From: CAYGWX01 sp964353855 [NCBI: uncultured bacterium] | Lineage (GTDB): Bacteria; Edwardsbacteria; CAYGWX01 | NCBI GenBank assembly: GCA_964353855.1 | Contig: CAYGWX010000012.1 | Coordinates: 1 to 49,031 of the forward strand | DNA length: 49,031 nt | Direction: 5' to 3' | Shown: in pieces, positions 15,839 to 23,987 of the stretch | Position numbering within the stretch: the stretch's first letter is position 1 | Layout of the letters: every line of letters begins with the position of its first letter | Translations under genes and position numbers: made by a program | The notes under the pieces: generated by a model | What the model was told of the DNA's origin: nothing | Databases searched by the model: none | The model's input: the letters and a program-made list of their open reading frames with translations, nothing else

Positions 15839-16800
15839 GCGTTAAGCGTTCCGGCCTTCCAGCATCTTGAGAGGTGCCTGGACGAGACTTCGGAAAGGTC
15901 CGGTTCTTTCTCCCTGCAAACGTCCTCGACGATCGGGCAGCGGGGGTGAAAACGGCAGGCCGGGGGAAAACGCTTGGGATCGGGAACGGTGCCGGCGATT
16001 CCGGAGAGGCCTTTCCGGCCCAGCTCGGGCCTTGAGGAGAGCAGTCCCTGCGTGTAAGGGTGCCTGGAATGACGCAGGACCTCATCCACTTTCCCCTGCT
16101 CCACAATCCGGCCGGCGTACATCACGGCCACGCGGCCGGCAACGCGCGAGACGACCCCCATGTCATGGCTGATGAACAGGACGGCCATGCCGTATTCCTG
16201 CTGGAGAGAGCCAAGGAGGTCTAATATCTGGGCCTGGATGGTCACGTCCAGTGCCGTGGTGGGCTCATCGGCGATCAACAGGGAGGGTTTGAGGACGAGG
16301 GCCATCGCGATCATCGTCCTCTGCCTCATGCCGCCGGAAAGCTGGTGGGGAAAGTCCCGCGCCCGGCGCTCCGGGATGGGAATGCCCACCTGCTTCAATA
16401 AAGCGATGGAACGCTCTTCAGCCTCCCGCCGGGAGACCTTTTCATGAATCAGGATGGCTTCGGAGACCTGGTCGCCGATGCGCAGGAGGGGATTCAGGCA
16501 GGTCATCGGCTCCTGGAAGATCATCGCCAGGCGGGAGCCGCGGACCTGACGCATGGCCTCGTCCGGAAGCTGGAGAAGGTCCTGGCCCTCGAACAGGGCG
16601 CGGCCTGAGATCCCGCTGCCCTCGGGAACCAGCCGCAGGAGCGAGAGGGCGGTGAGGCTTTTTCCGCACCCGGACTCCCCCACGAGACCCAGGGCTTCAC
16701 CGGGGGATAAGGAGAAAGAAACCCCATCTACGGGGGAAAAGCTGTGCTCCCGGCTTGGCAGGGTAAGACGCAGGTCCTGGACATCCAGAAGAAGGGGCAT
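15835..16800 (-). CDS. oppD: Peptide ABC transporter ATPase (OppD/DppD)
   Basis: 321-residue ATPase, first gene of the operon. Walker A GESGCGKSL, signature LSGGMRQRTMIAMAL, Walker B LLIADEPTTALD, H-loop FISHDMGVV; C-terminal CRFHPRCPIVEDVC cluster motif. The -10 box ends only seven bases before the ATG and no Shine-Dalgarno is seen, so the mRNA may be leaderless. Gene order D-F-C differs from the common A-B-C-D-F order. Confidence 0.93.
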   Translation of the reverse strand: MPLLLDVQDLRLTLPSREHSFSPVDGVSFSLSPGEALGLVGESGCGKSLTALSLLRLVPEGSGISGRALFEGQDLLQLPDEAMRQVRGSRLAMIFQEPMTCLNPLLRIGDQVSEAILIHEKVSRREAEERSIALLKQVGIPIPERRARDFPHQLSGGMRQRTMIAMALVLKPSLLIADEPTTALDVTIQAQILDLLGSLQQEYGMAVLFISHDMGVVSRVAGRVAVMYAGRIVEQGKVDEVLRHSRHPYTQGLLSSRPELGRKGLSGIAGTVPDPKRFPPACRFHPRCPIVEDVCREKEPDLSEVSSRHLSRCWKAGTLNA

Positions 16801-16807
16801 GGGGAAA

Positions 16808-16837
16808 AGGATAGCATAAAAGAACGGAAGGGTTCAA
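16808..16837 (-). promoter_or_regulatory. Sigma70-like promoter of oppDFC
   Basis: Minus strand TTGAAC (16837-16832), 18 bases, TATCCT (16813-16808). Transcription would begin at or next to the ATG at 16800. Confidence 0.6.
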
Positions 16838-16842
16838 GGAGC

Positions 16843-16872
16843 TTGAATGGATTACTCTGATTGTAGTAGAAT
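16843..16872 (+). promoter_or_regulatory. Sigma70-like promoter of the 16894 gene
   Basis: TTGAAT (16843-16848), 18 bases, TAGAAT (16867-16872). It is back to back with the oppDFC promoter, their -35 boxes only five bases apart. Confidence 0.6.
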
Positions 16873-16893
16873 AACGCGGAGAAGTACATTCCA

Positions 16894-17271
16894 ATGAACG
16901 CGGCAATCCATTCTTTGATCGCCCGGATTCAGCCCTGGATGGATTCGGTGAGAGCCCAATATGGGGTGAACCCCATCGCATTCCTCATCCTGATGGTCCT
17001 GTGCGCACCGTTCTTCTATTTCTCCATTTACCGCCTGATCCGGGCCGGAGTGAAGAAGGACAGGGGCGCTCTCACCCTTTGGAGCACCGTATTCCTCGTC
17101 TCCACGGTCCTGCCCTACCTGTACGTCCTGTTCTTCGGCCGCAACCTGCCCTGGTACGTTTATCTCATCCTCGGGGCGCTCATCGCCCATTCCGGCTGGT
17201 CGCTCTACAAGAAGCTCAAAGGGAAGAAGGCCAAAGACGCTGGACAAGATAAAGGAGCTTTCCCATCATGA
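16894..17271 (+). CDS. Small membrane protein, unknown function
   Basis: 125 residues with three hydrophobic helices (about 28-48, 60-80 and 86-103) and a Lys-rich cytoplasmic tail (KKLKGKKAKDAGQDKG). An amphipathic N-terminal stretch precedes helix 1. No family recognised. It has its own promoter and a strong terminator, so it is a single-gene unit. Confidence 0.75.
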   Translation: MNAAIHSLIARIQPWMDSVRAQYGVNPIAFLILMVLCAPFFYFSIYRLIRAGVKKDRGALTLWSTVFLVSTVLPYLYVLFFGRNLPWYVYLILGALIAHSGWSLYKKLKGKKAKDAGQDKGAFPS

Positions 17272-17322
17272 CCTGGTTGAGGAATAAACCCCTGTATTCC
17301 ATCTAAATAGAGGGGAGAGACG

Positions 17323-17360
17323 AAAACAAGGCGAGGCCGTTTTGGCCCCGCCTTGTTTTT
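17323..17360. terminator. Bidirectional terminator
   Basis: AAAACAAGGCG plus GGCC pair with GGCC plus CGCCTTGTTTT across a GTTTT loop, A-rich before and T-rich after. It serves the membrane protein gene (+) and the esterase gene (-). Confidence 0.9.
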
Positions 17361-17369
17361 GGAATAATG

Positions 17370-19847
17370 TTATGGAATGGTCACGGGCAGCTTGGCCCAG
17401 AAGACCATCGCCCGGTCCTTGCGGGCCTTGACCCCCTCGATGAGCACCTGTTTGTCGGTCTTGACCATGCCTTTGTAGACCTCCTTGCCGTTGGCCATCA
17501 CGGTCACGGCTTTGGAGAGGTCCAAGAGGCTCTTGTTGAGATAGAGGACCATCTTGCCCACGCCCTCGGACTTGATCTCGATCAGGTTGTTCTTCTTGAT
17601 CTCCACGTCGAAGCTCGCCTTTCCGGAGAGGGAGTCCGCCTTGACCCAGTAGCGCCAGCCGGGCTTGGCCATCACGCCGGAGACCTTCTTGGGGAACGGG
17701 TCGCGGACGTTCTTTTCAAAGAAGGCCAGGGCCTCGAGGTAGTCCTTGTAACGCCCATTGCCCGCTTCGCGGAGATCGTGCCCCAGGCCCGGGGTCTCCA
17801 CATATTCGACCTTGCAGCCCAGGCTGTCCAGGCGGGCCTTCATCATACGGTCGGGTCCGACCGGGATCACGAAGTCCGCCTCTCCATGCATAATCCGCAA
17901 GGGCAGGTTGCGAAGGTTTTTAAGCATCGCGGGGTCATCTTCCACCGTCGACGTCTCGCTCACGGGGTTCCCGGCTATTGGGACCGCCCCCGCAAACAGG
18001 TCCGGATAACGGGTGGCCAGGAAGTACGCGCCCAAGGCTCCATTAGACATCCCCATCACGTAGACCCGGTTTTCATCTATGTTGTACTTGCACTTCATAT
18101 CGGCGAGGGTGGCGAGGGCGATCTGGGACCCCTCCTGCCACCAAAATTGACCCCCGGATGAGGGGCAGACCACGAAATAACCTTTATCGGCCACGTGATT
18201 CGGCCAGGGTCCGATCTCGTATTCCCCGTTGCCCATCCATCCGGCCAGGCAGAGGATCAGGGGATAGCGTCGGGACTCGCAGTAGGTCTCCGGGATGTAG
18301 AGGGCGTAGCTCCCCTTGAGGTCGCCTTCGCTGAACTCCTCCTTCACGATCCCCACCCGGCGGGTGGACCAGAGCTGCTTGTCGGGCTTCTTCCAGGTCT
18401 CGACCTGGGCCGCGGGGATGGAGGTCTCGCCCTCCTTCAGACGATAGCCGGCGGGCTTCTCCGCCTTGCAGGGCTCGAACTTGACCTTGTACTTGCCGAG
18501 GAGCTTCTCCCTTTTCGTACGGGACGCAATCGCGGTTCCGCGGGTCACCAGGATGGGGTCCTTGCTTTTGAGCATCAGGACGAGCGCCGTGTCCGGGACC
18601 TGTTCGCCCTGGAGCAGTTTCTGGATGAGCGCCCCGGAGGCCGCCCAGCGCGCCTGGCCTGAGGTGTCCTCAAGGGCCCGGGTGAGAAGTTGAACATCCT
18701 TGGCACCCTTGGACAGGCCCAGGTAATAGGCCGCGAAGGCCCGGAGCCTGGTCTCGGGAGCGCGCTCGATCAGGCGCGACAGAACTTCCGGGTCGGCCTT
18801 GGTGTCGGCCTCCACCTTGACGAGGTCGCTCTGGGGATAGACCGGATGGAGCTGCCCGAAGAGGTCGTCCATGAGCGATTCCGAGACCCCCTGGGCCAGG
18901 TCTCCCGAAGAATAGGCCGTCATCGTGCTGAACTTCTCAAGGGCCGCGAGGGTCCGTTTCTGGCCGAGGAATCCCAGGCCGTCGAAGAAGGCCTTGGTGG
19001 CCTGATCCTCCTTGGCGAGCATCGGCCCGAGGTCGTCCGTGCCGGTGAACTCCACGGTAACTTTCTTCGTCCGTTCTTCCTGAGGGTAGAACTGGATGGC
19101 TCCCTCTACCTCCAAAGCCACCATCTGGCCCAGGGCCTGGGAGAACCAGAACTTGGTCTTGAACTTCGTGCTCTTGGGATACTCGGAGTTCCCGTCTGGG
19201 TTGGAGACTTTGGCCTCGCCGATGATGACCAGGCACTTCTGTTTCAATTTCGTTTCAGGCTTGGGGGACACCTTGTAGGTGAAGGCATATTTGCCCATGC
19301 CGTAGGTCTGCTCCCGTGTCCAGGGACGGTTGGGCTTGGGCAGGGCCTGGGGGATCACCGTGGCGTCGAACCCGCCCAGAAGGACATGGTAATACGCCCC
19401 CTGGGCCACGCCTTTCCCATCCTCGTTGGCCCCGAAGTCGTCCAGGAGCTCCACGCTCATCATCCGCTTTACCTCCCCGGCGATGGACTTCTCCAGTACG
19501 GCGCGGTCCTGGGCCGGGCCCTCCTGACCGTCCTTCTGGAAGGAGGTGAGCTTCAATTCCACGAGCCGGGTGTCGAAGACCACCGGGGTGCGTTCGCCGC
19601 TTCTCTCCCCGCAGATGAGGTCGCTCTTCCAGGCCCCGTCGTAGGCCCGCTGGGTCACGGAACCCTTCTTGTCCGTCTCCTTGAACTCTTCGTGGGATTT
19701 GACGTGGTAATGGTAGACCTTGGCCTTCTCATACTTGTAGCGGGGCGGCCCGGCCTTGCCCTTGGCCGGCTTGACCGCAAGAGCCGGAAGGCCCCAGACA
19801 AGAAGGACCCCACACGCTAAAAGAAACCCCTGCCTCACTTTTCCCAT
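17370..19847 (-). CDS. Large secreted protein with alpha/beta-hydrolase (esterase) domain
   Basis: 825 residues. Signal peptide 1-24 (ends PALA). Residues ~25-340 are an unrecognised, mostly beta domain. A HEAT-like helical stretch follows (~340-420: PETRLRAFAAYYLGLSKGA, DTSGQARWAASGALIQ). Residues ~460-700 form an alpha/beta-hydrolase of the PHB depolymerase/feruloyl esterase type, with RYPLILCLAGW, nucleophile elbow GMSNG near residue 595, Asp in MHGEADFVIP and His in GLGHDL. A small C-terminal beta domain ends the protein. The start at 19847 is preferred over 19880: GGAGG lies eight bases upstream and the signal peptide begins there. Substrate unknown. Confidence 0.85.
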   Translation of the reverse strand: MGKVRQGFLLACGVLLVWGLPALAVKPAKGKAGPPRYKYEKAKVYHYHVKSHEEFKETDKKGSVTQRAYDGAWKSDLICGERSGERTPVVFDTRLVELKLTSFQKDGQEGPAQDRAVLEKSIAGEVKRMMSVELLDDFGANEDGKGVAQGAYYHVLLGGFDATVIPQALPKPNRPWTREQTYGMGKYAFTYKVSPKPETKLKQKCLVIIGEAKVSNPDGNSEYPKSTKFKTKFWFSQALGQMVALEVEGAIQFYPQEERTKKVTVEFTGTDDLGPMLAKEDQATKAFFDGLGFLGQKRTLAALEKFSTMTAYSSGDLAQGVSESLMDDLFGQLHPVYPQSDLVKVEADTKADPEVLSRLIERAPETRLRAFAAYYLGLSKGAKDVQLLTRALEDTSGQARWAASGALIQKLLQGEQVPDTALVLMLKSKDPILVTRGTAIASRTKREKLLGKYKVKFEPCKAEKPAGYRLKEGETSIPAAQVETWKKPDKQLWSTRRVGIVKEEFSEGDLKGSYALYIPETYCESRRYPLILCLAGWMGNGEYEIGPWPNHVADKGYFVVCPSSGGQFWWQEGSQIALATLADMKCKYNIDENRVYVMGMSNGALGAYFLATRYPDLFAGAVPIAGNPVSETSTVEDDPAMLKNLRNLPLRIMHGEADFVIPVGPDRMMKARLDSLGCKVEYVETPGLGHDLREAGNGRYKDYLEALAFFEKNVRDPFPKKVSGVMAKPGWRYWVKADSLSGKASFDVEIKKNNLIEIKSEGVGKMVLYLNKSLLDLSKAVTVMANGKEVYKGMVKTDKQVLIEGVKARKDRAMVFWAKLPVTIP

Positions 19848-19889
19848 CGCTCTGGCCTCCAATTTAAGAGTGAACCGCACAACCTTTGC

Positions 19890-19919
19890 ATTCTATCACA
19901 ATTGCCAGGGAGGGGTCAA
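19890..19919 (-). promoter_or_regulatory. Sigma70-like promoter of the esterase gene
   Basis: Minus strand TTGACC (19919-19914), 18 bases, TAGAAT (19895-19890). Confidence 0.65.
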
Positions 19920-20088
19920 GAGGGGCGGGAAGGCAAGCCTTCCCATTTCCCCCTCCATTGTATTGGATAGGGAACCGACATAGGGAAAACCAAACGACCA
20001 GGCAACGGAAAAATTCGAGGCGAACGTTTATAGGGTCCGGGGTGACCAAAACGGTCTTGAATTTTCCTTCTCATTCTGGTATCATATC

Positions 20089-20347
20089 GGGTATATGGGT
20101 CAAAAAGTGTTGGTGAAAATGGCCTTAAGATGTTATCCCGATTGGCTTTTCTGGTATGATATTCAGAGAAGGGTCTATTTGGTGCATGAATTGCATGACA
20201 GGTATTAGTTCTCAGACGATTTAGATTTCTTTGGGGAAGTCGATCCCCGAAGCAAAATGGCATTTTAACAGCTACCAAAGTCCTTCCAGGAAAATTCTCA
20301 CCCATTTCCTAAATGAAAAAAACCAACACTTTTTGACCTATATGCCC
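20089..20347. mobile_element. MITE-like element with 26-bp TIRs and ATATC duplication
   Basis: Left arm 20089-20114 and right arm 20322-20347 are inverted repeats, 24 of 26 bases matching, with the core GGTCAAAAAGTGTTGGT perfect. Directly outside them ATATC stands at 20084-20088 and again at 20348-20352, a perfect 5-bp direct repeat, as left by transposition. The 207 bases inside have no transposase and no long ORF, so the 259-bp element is non-autonomous. The family of the transposase that would move it is not known to me. Confidence 0.85.
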
Positions 20348-20440
20348 ATATCGCCACGAGCGACAAGGCAAAGGGGCTCTTCCGGCCCTTATGACCCATA
20401 GGCTCTTGGGTTAAACAGTCATCCCCAAGGAGGTCGGGCA

Positions 20441-20509
20441 TTGATCAAAGAGATCTCGGCGAAACCGCTCAACCCCAAGTGGTTTATCACAGAGGAGGAG
20501 GGGAGATGA
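20441..20509 (+). pseudogene. Leader ORF resembling the 5' end of guaA
   Basis: AAGGAGG, seven bases, then TTG opens a 22-codon ORF beginning (M)IKEISAKPLNPKWFITEEE. The GuaA subunit at 20949 begins (M)IKEITAKTLNSKKFIAEQV, with AAGGAGG at the same 7-base distance from its GTG. About 12 of 20 residues match. The copy ends at TGA 20507-20509, overlapping the ATG of the VOC gene at 20506 (ATGA). Same layout as the arsC-like leader at 3817. Confidence 0.7.
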
Positions 20510-20889
20510 AGGCTGAGCCTAATAACCCGATCGTCTACTGGGAGCTGGCCTCTCACGATGCGGCCAAGTCCGTGGAATTCTTCGAGAAGGCCTTCGGCTG
20601 GAAGTTCGCCTACGACGAGAAGACCACGATCCACGAGCTCCCGATCCCCAAGGAGGACAACCGCTTCACGGGCGGGGGCATCTTCACCCTGAGCATGGCC
20701 AAGCTGCCGTTCCTGACCCTCTATATCCGCGTCGAGGACGTCGACAAGAAAGCCAAGGAGATCGAAGCTCTGGGCGGGCTCCTGGTCATCCCGCCGTTCG
20801 ATATCGCGAAGGACACCCGAATCTGTCTGTTCAACGAGCCCTCCGGGGTCACCTTCGCCCTGATTCAGGCCAGAAAGAAAGACCCATAG
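20506..20889 (+). CDS. VOC-family (glyoxalase/bleomycin-resistance fold) protein
   Basis: 127 residues forming one vicinal-oxygen-chelate domain: NPIVYWELASHDAAKSVEFFEKAFGWKF, then LPFLTLYIRVEDVDKKAKEIEALGG and LFNEPSGVTFALIQ. Proteins of this kind are metal-dependent lyases or dioxygenases, or binding proteins; no substrate can be assigned. The start at 20506 is set by AGGAGGAGGGGAG directly before it. It lies between the guaA-like leader and the intact guaA gene, probably in one transcript. Confidence 0.85.
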   Translation: MKAEPNNPIVYWELASHDAAKSVEFFEKAFGWKFAYDEKTTIHELPIPKEDNRFTGGGIFTLSMAKLPFLTLYIRVEDVDKKAKEIEALGGLLVIPPFDIAKDTRICLFNEPSGVTFALIQARKKDP

Positions 20890-20948
20890 GGCCCCATCGT
20901 GCTCACCCCTGTCCGATAAAGGATAACCGATGAAAAGGAGGCTGAAAC

Positions 20949-21911
20949 GTGATTAAGGAGATCACCGCAAAGACGCTCAACTCAAAGAAGTTCATCGCGG
21001 AGCAGGTGAGGGAGATCCGGGCCGCGGTCGGGGGCGGGCTGGCGATCAACGCCCTGTCCGGGGGCGTGGATTCGTCCACGGTCACCCTACTCGGGCACAA
21101 GGCCTTGGGGAAGCGCCTGGTGAGCGTGTTCGTAGAGAACGGGATCATGCGCGAGGGCGAGCCCCAGCGTGTCGCGGGGCTCTTCCGCAGGCTCGGGGTC
21201 TCGGTTCAGGTCGTGGACGCGAAAGCGGAGTTCTTCGCGGCGCTTAAAGGCATCACCGACCCGGAGGAGAAGCGCGAGGCCATCACCCAGACCTTCTATA
21301 AAAAGGTCTTCGGCCGCATCGTCAGGAAAAGCGGGGCGAGGCACCTGCTCCAGGGCACGATCCTGACCGACGTGGACGAGACCCTCGCCGGGATCAAGCG
21401 CCAGCACAACGTCTTCGAGCAGCTCGGGATCGACCCGCAGAAGGCCTTCGGCTACCGCATCCTGGAGCCGCTCATCCAGCTGCGCAAGGACGGGGTCAGA
21501 AAAGTAGGCAAAGCCCTCGGGCTTCCGGCCGAGATCTTCGGGCGCATCCCGTTCCCGGGTCCGGCCCTGTCGGCCCGCGTGATCGGCGAGGTGACCCCGG
21601 TGCGCATCGCGACCGTGCGCAAGGCCACTGTCGTGGTCGAAAGGCTGCTCAAGGGCACCGGGGCCTTCCAGTACATGGCCATCCTTCATGAGGACCGGGT
21701 AACCGGAATGCGCAACGGGAAGCGCGATTTCGGGTACCAGATCGAGGTGCGCTGCTGGGACAGCTTGGATGCCCGGAAGGCGACGCCGACGCGGCTGGCT
21801 TTCCCTGTTTTGGAAAAGCTCGCCCGGGAGATCCTCCGGGAGGTGCCCGGCGTCGTCAGCGTCACGTATAACATTACGTGCAAGCCCCCCTCGACCATCG
21901 AGGCGATTTAG
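20949..21911 (+). CDS. guaA: GMP synthase ATP-pyrophosphatase subunit (stand-alone)
   Basis: 320 residues with the PP-loop SGGVDSST near residue 39, the XMP-binding GRIPFPGPALSARVIGEVT segment and the C-terminal dimerisation domain ending KPPSTIEAI. It adenylates XMP and aminates it to GMP. The glutaminase (class I amidotransferase) domain that precedes this part in most bacterial GuaA is absent, as in archaeal two-subunit enzymes; a separate GuaAa must be elsewhere, or free ammonia is used. GTG start, AAGGAGG seven bases before. Its first ~60 bases have a degenerate copy at 20441. Confidence 0.88.
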   Translation: MIKEITAKTLNSKKFIAEQVREIRAAVGGGLAINALSGGVDSSTVTLLGHKALGKRLVSVFVENGIMREGEPQRVAGLFRRLGVSVQVVDAKAEFFAALKGITDPEEKREAITQTFYKKVFGRIVRKSGARHLLQGTILTDVDETLAGIKRQHNVFEQLGIDPQKAFGYRILEPLIQLRKDGVRKVGKALGLPAEIFGRIPFPGPALSARVIGEVTPVRIATVRKATVVVERLLKGTGAFQYMAILHEDRVTGMRNGKRDFGYQIEVRCWDSLDARKATPTRLAFPVLEKLAREILREVPGVVSVTYNITCKPPSTIEAI

Positions 21912-21960
21912 GGTTTCAGGGCAGCGGTAAAATGACTCCTTACCCGAGAGGGGATCAGTC

Positions 21961-23862
21961 TTGAAAGCTTTCTCCCTTTCCCGCCTGGCGGCTTACTCCC
22001 TGCTCCTCGTGATGTGCTCCCAGGCCCAGGCGTTCATCCACGAGTCCCAAATGGTCAGAATGCGGGACAGCGTGGAGCTGGCCACCGAGATCTACAAGCC
22101 GGAGACCTTTCCTCCCCCCTGGCCGGCCCTGTTGACGCGTACACCCTACGAGCGGACCATCGACAGCCTGGACGCCCTGTTCATCTGCGACCTCAAGGGC
22201 TACGCCATGGTCTCCCAGAACCTGAGGGGGCTGCGGGGTTCCCAGGGGGAGCCGACCCTGTTTCTGTCCGACGGGTGGGGAGACCTGCAGGACGGCTATG
22301 ACGCCATCGGCTGGATCGCCGCCCAGGCCTGGTCGAATCACCTCATCGGGATGATCGGCGCCTCGGCCCCGGGCATGACCCAGTATTACGCCGCGGGGTC
22401 CCTGCCGCCCTCCCTGGTTTGCATCGCCCCGGTGGCTGCGGGCCCGAGCCTATACCACCATTCCGCCTACCCCGGTGGGGAATTCCGCAAGGCCCTGGTG
22501 GAGACCTGGGTCAACAGCCAGGGGACCCCCTGGCTGATCGACTCCCTGGCCAATCACCCCAACTACGAGCCCGGGTTCTGGGGCGTCGTGGACCTCCGGA
22601 CCCGCTGGGACTCGACCTCGCATCCCATGCTCCACGTCTCGGGCTGGTACGACCTTTACACCGACGGCCAGTTGGAGGCTTTCTCCGAGATGGAGGCCCG
22701 GTATCACAACCAGAAGCTCTTCCTGGGCCCCTGGGGCCACGGCAGCTGGAATCAGCGTCAACAGGGTGACCTGACCTATCCCCCCAACGCCCGGCTGGCC
22801 GATGATTTCCTGTTCACCGCCCTGCTCTTTCCCTGGTACGATTTCTGGCTGAAAGGCAGCGGGTCCACCGGCGCGAAGGTCTGCTTCTACCTGATGGGGG
22901 ACTGCGACAGCCCGGACACCACCCGCTGGAACCGCTGGGTGACCGCGGACACCTGGCCCCCTTCGGAAGGGCGTTATGTTCCGTTCTTCATCCGGGAAGA
23001 TGGACGGCTGGACACCCTTCCGCCGACCCAGGCTGAGAAGGCGGACACCTTCCGCTACGATCCCCGGCATCCCTGTCCGACGATCGGGGGCCGGGAGTAT
23101 ATCGGGATCCCCAACGGCTACGGACCCAAAGACCAGCGCCCGATCGAGGGACGCGCAGATGTCCTGGTCTATTCCACCCCGGTTCTCGCCGCTCCGCTCA
23201 AGGTGGCCGGGAAGATGATCCTCATCCTGTATGCCTCCTCGGACCGCCGGGACACCGACTGGGCGGTGAGGGTGACCGACGTGTATCCCGACGGGCGCTC
23301 GATCCTCATGACCGACAACATTCTCATGGCCCGGCACCGCAAAGGGTTGGACCGCGAGGACCTCCTCTTCCCCGGGGTGCCGGACACCTTCGCCATCGAC
23401 CTCTGGAGCACGGCGAACGTTTGGAACGCCGGACACCGGCTGCGGGTCAGCATCACCTCCTCCAATTACCCCCGCTTCGAGCGGAATCCCAATACCGGAG
23501 ACCCGTTCCGGAGAAACGACACCCTCGCCGCCCTGGTAGCCACGAACGCGGTCTATCACACGCCGTCGCTGGCTTCTCGCCTGCTCCTGCCCGTGGTCTC
23601 GATGGGCCCGGGCGGTGCCGAGGAAAAAGCGGAAGGCGAGCCGATGGTCGTTAGCCGGGTCACGGCCGTACCCAACCCGTTCACGGGATTTGCCGTGGCG
23701 CCGGGGCATGAGAGGGAAAGGTTCCACCTTTACGATGTCGCGGGAAGGAGGGTGGGGACTTATAAGGGGGACCGGATCGGGGGAGGGCTTGCAGCCGGGG
23801 TGTATTTCCTCAGACCGTCAGCGGGGAATGCTAAGCCTTTGCGGATCGTGAAGGTACGATAG
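21961..23862 (+). CDS. Secreted CocE/NonD-family hydrolase with C-terminal sorting module
   Basis: 633 residues, TTG start after GAGAGGGG. Signal peptide 1-22 (ends AQA). Residues ~30-330 are the X-Pro dipeptidyl-peptidase/cocaine-esterase type hydrolase (PALLTRTPYERT, QNLRGLRGSQGEP, nucleophile Ser in MIGASAPG, His in GPWGHGSW). Residues ~350-540 are the jelly-roll domain of the family (DVLVYSTPVL, DWAVRVTDVYPDGRS). The last ~70 residues (AVPNPFTGF, then LYDVAGRRVGTYKG, then AGVYFLRP) are a FlgD/type IX-like sorting module almost the same as that of the protein at 43267. Likely acts on acyl esters or peptides at the cell surface. Confidence 0.88.
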   Translation: MKAFSLSRLAAYSLLLVMCSQAQAFIHESQMVRMRDSVELATEIYKPETFPPPWPALLTRTPYERTIDSLDALFICDLKGYAMVSQNLRGLRGSQGEPTLFLSDGWGDLQDGYDAIGWIAAQAWSNHLIGMIGASAPGMTQYYAAGSLPPSLVCIAPVAAGPSLYHHSAYPGGEFRKALVETWVNSQGTPWLIDSLANHPNYEPGFWGVVDLRTRWDSTSHPMLHVSGWYDLYTDGQLEAFSEMEARYHNQKLFLGPWGHGSWNQRQQGDLTYPPNARLADDFLFTALLFPWYDFWLKGSGSTGAKVCFYLMGDCDSPDTTRWNRWVTADTWPPSEGRYVPFFIREDGRLDTLPPTQAEKADTFRYDPRHPCPTIGGREYIGIPNGYGPKDQRPIEGRADVLVYSTPVLAAPLKVAGKMILILYASSDRRDTDWAVRVTDVYPDGRSILMTDNILMARHRKGLDREDLLFPGVPDTFAIDLWSTANVWNAGHRLRVSITSSNYPRFERNPNTGDPFRRNDTLAALVATNAVYHTPSLASRLLLPVVSMGPGGAEEKAEGEPMVVSRVTAVPNPFTGFAVAPGHERERFHLYDVAGRRVGTYKGDRIGGGLAAGVYFLRPSAGNAKPLRIVKVR

Positions 23863-23888
23863 GCTCCAATTAACCCTTATCAAGAGAA

Positions 23889-23911
23889 GGCGGCCGAAAG
23901 GCCGCCTCTTT
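23889..23911 (+). terminator. Terminator after the CocE-type gene
   Basis: GGCGGCC, GAAA loop, GGCCGCC, then TCTTT: a stable 7-bp GC stem with a short T-rich tail. Confidence 0.8.
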
Positions 23912-23925
23912 GGTTTCAACCTCAT

Positions 23926-23955
23926 TTGACAAAAGCGAGCTATCTGGGATACAAT
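23926..23955 (+). promoter_or_regulatory. Sigma70 promoter of the PAS/HD-GYP gene
   Basis: TTGACA (23926-23931), 18 bases, TACAAT (23950-23955); one mismatch to consensus in all. Confidence 0.75.
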
Positions 23956-23987
23956 GTATCCTGAAGGAGCCCCCCAAGGAGGTCCCG

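Larger units (their letters stand above)
19848..20440. other. Intergenic region with MITE
   Basis: 593 bases without a credible gene. It holds the esterase promoter (19890-19919), ~160 bases in which I see nothing, the MITE with its target duplications (20084-20352) and about 90 bases leading to the guaA-like leader ORF. The element is clearly more AT-rich than the genes around it. Confidence 0.7.

Noticed and set aside
19916-20305. 129-codon minus-strand ORF overlapping the MITE
   Set aside because: It crosses the element boundary, has no family resemblance and no ribosome site; treated as chance.
22450-23727. Long antisense ORF within the CocE-type hydrolase gene
   Set aside because: GC-rich antisense shadow with Arg/Gly/Val-rich sequence and no start signal. 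The same holds for long antisense ORFs at 18690, 24009, 26483, 27909 and 45877.
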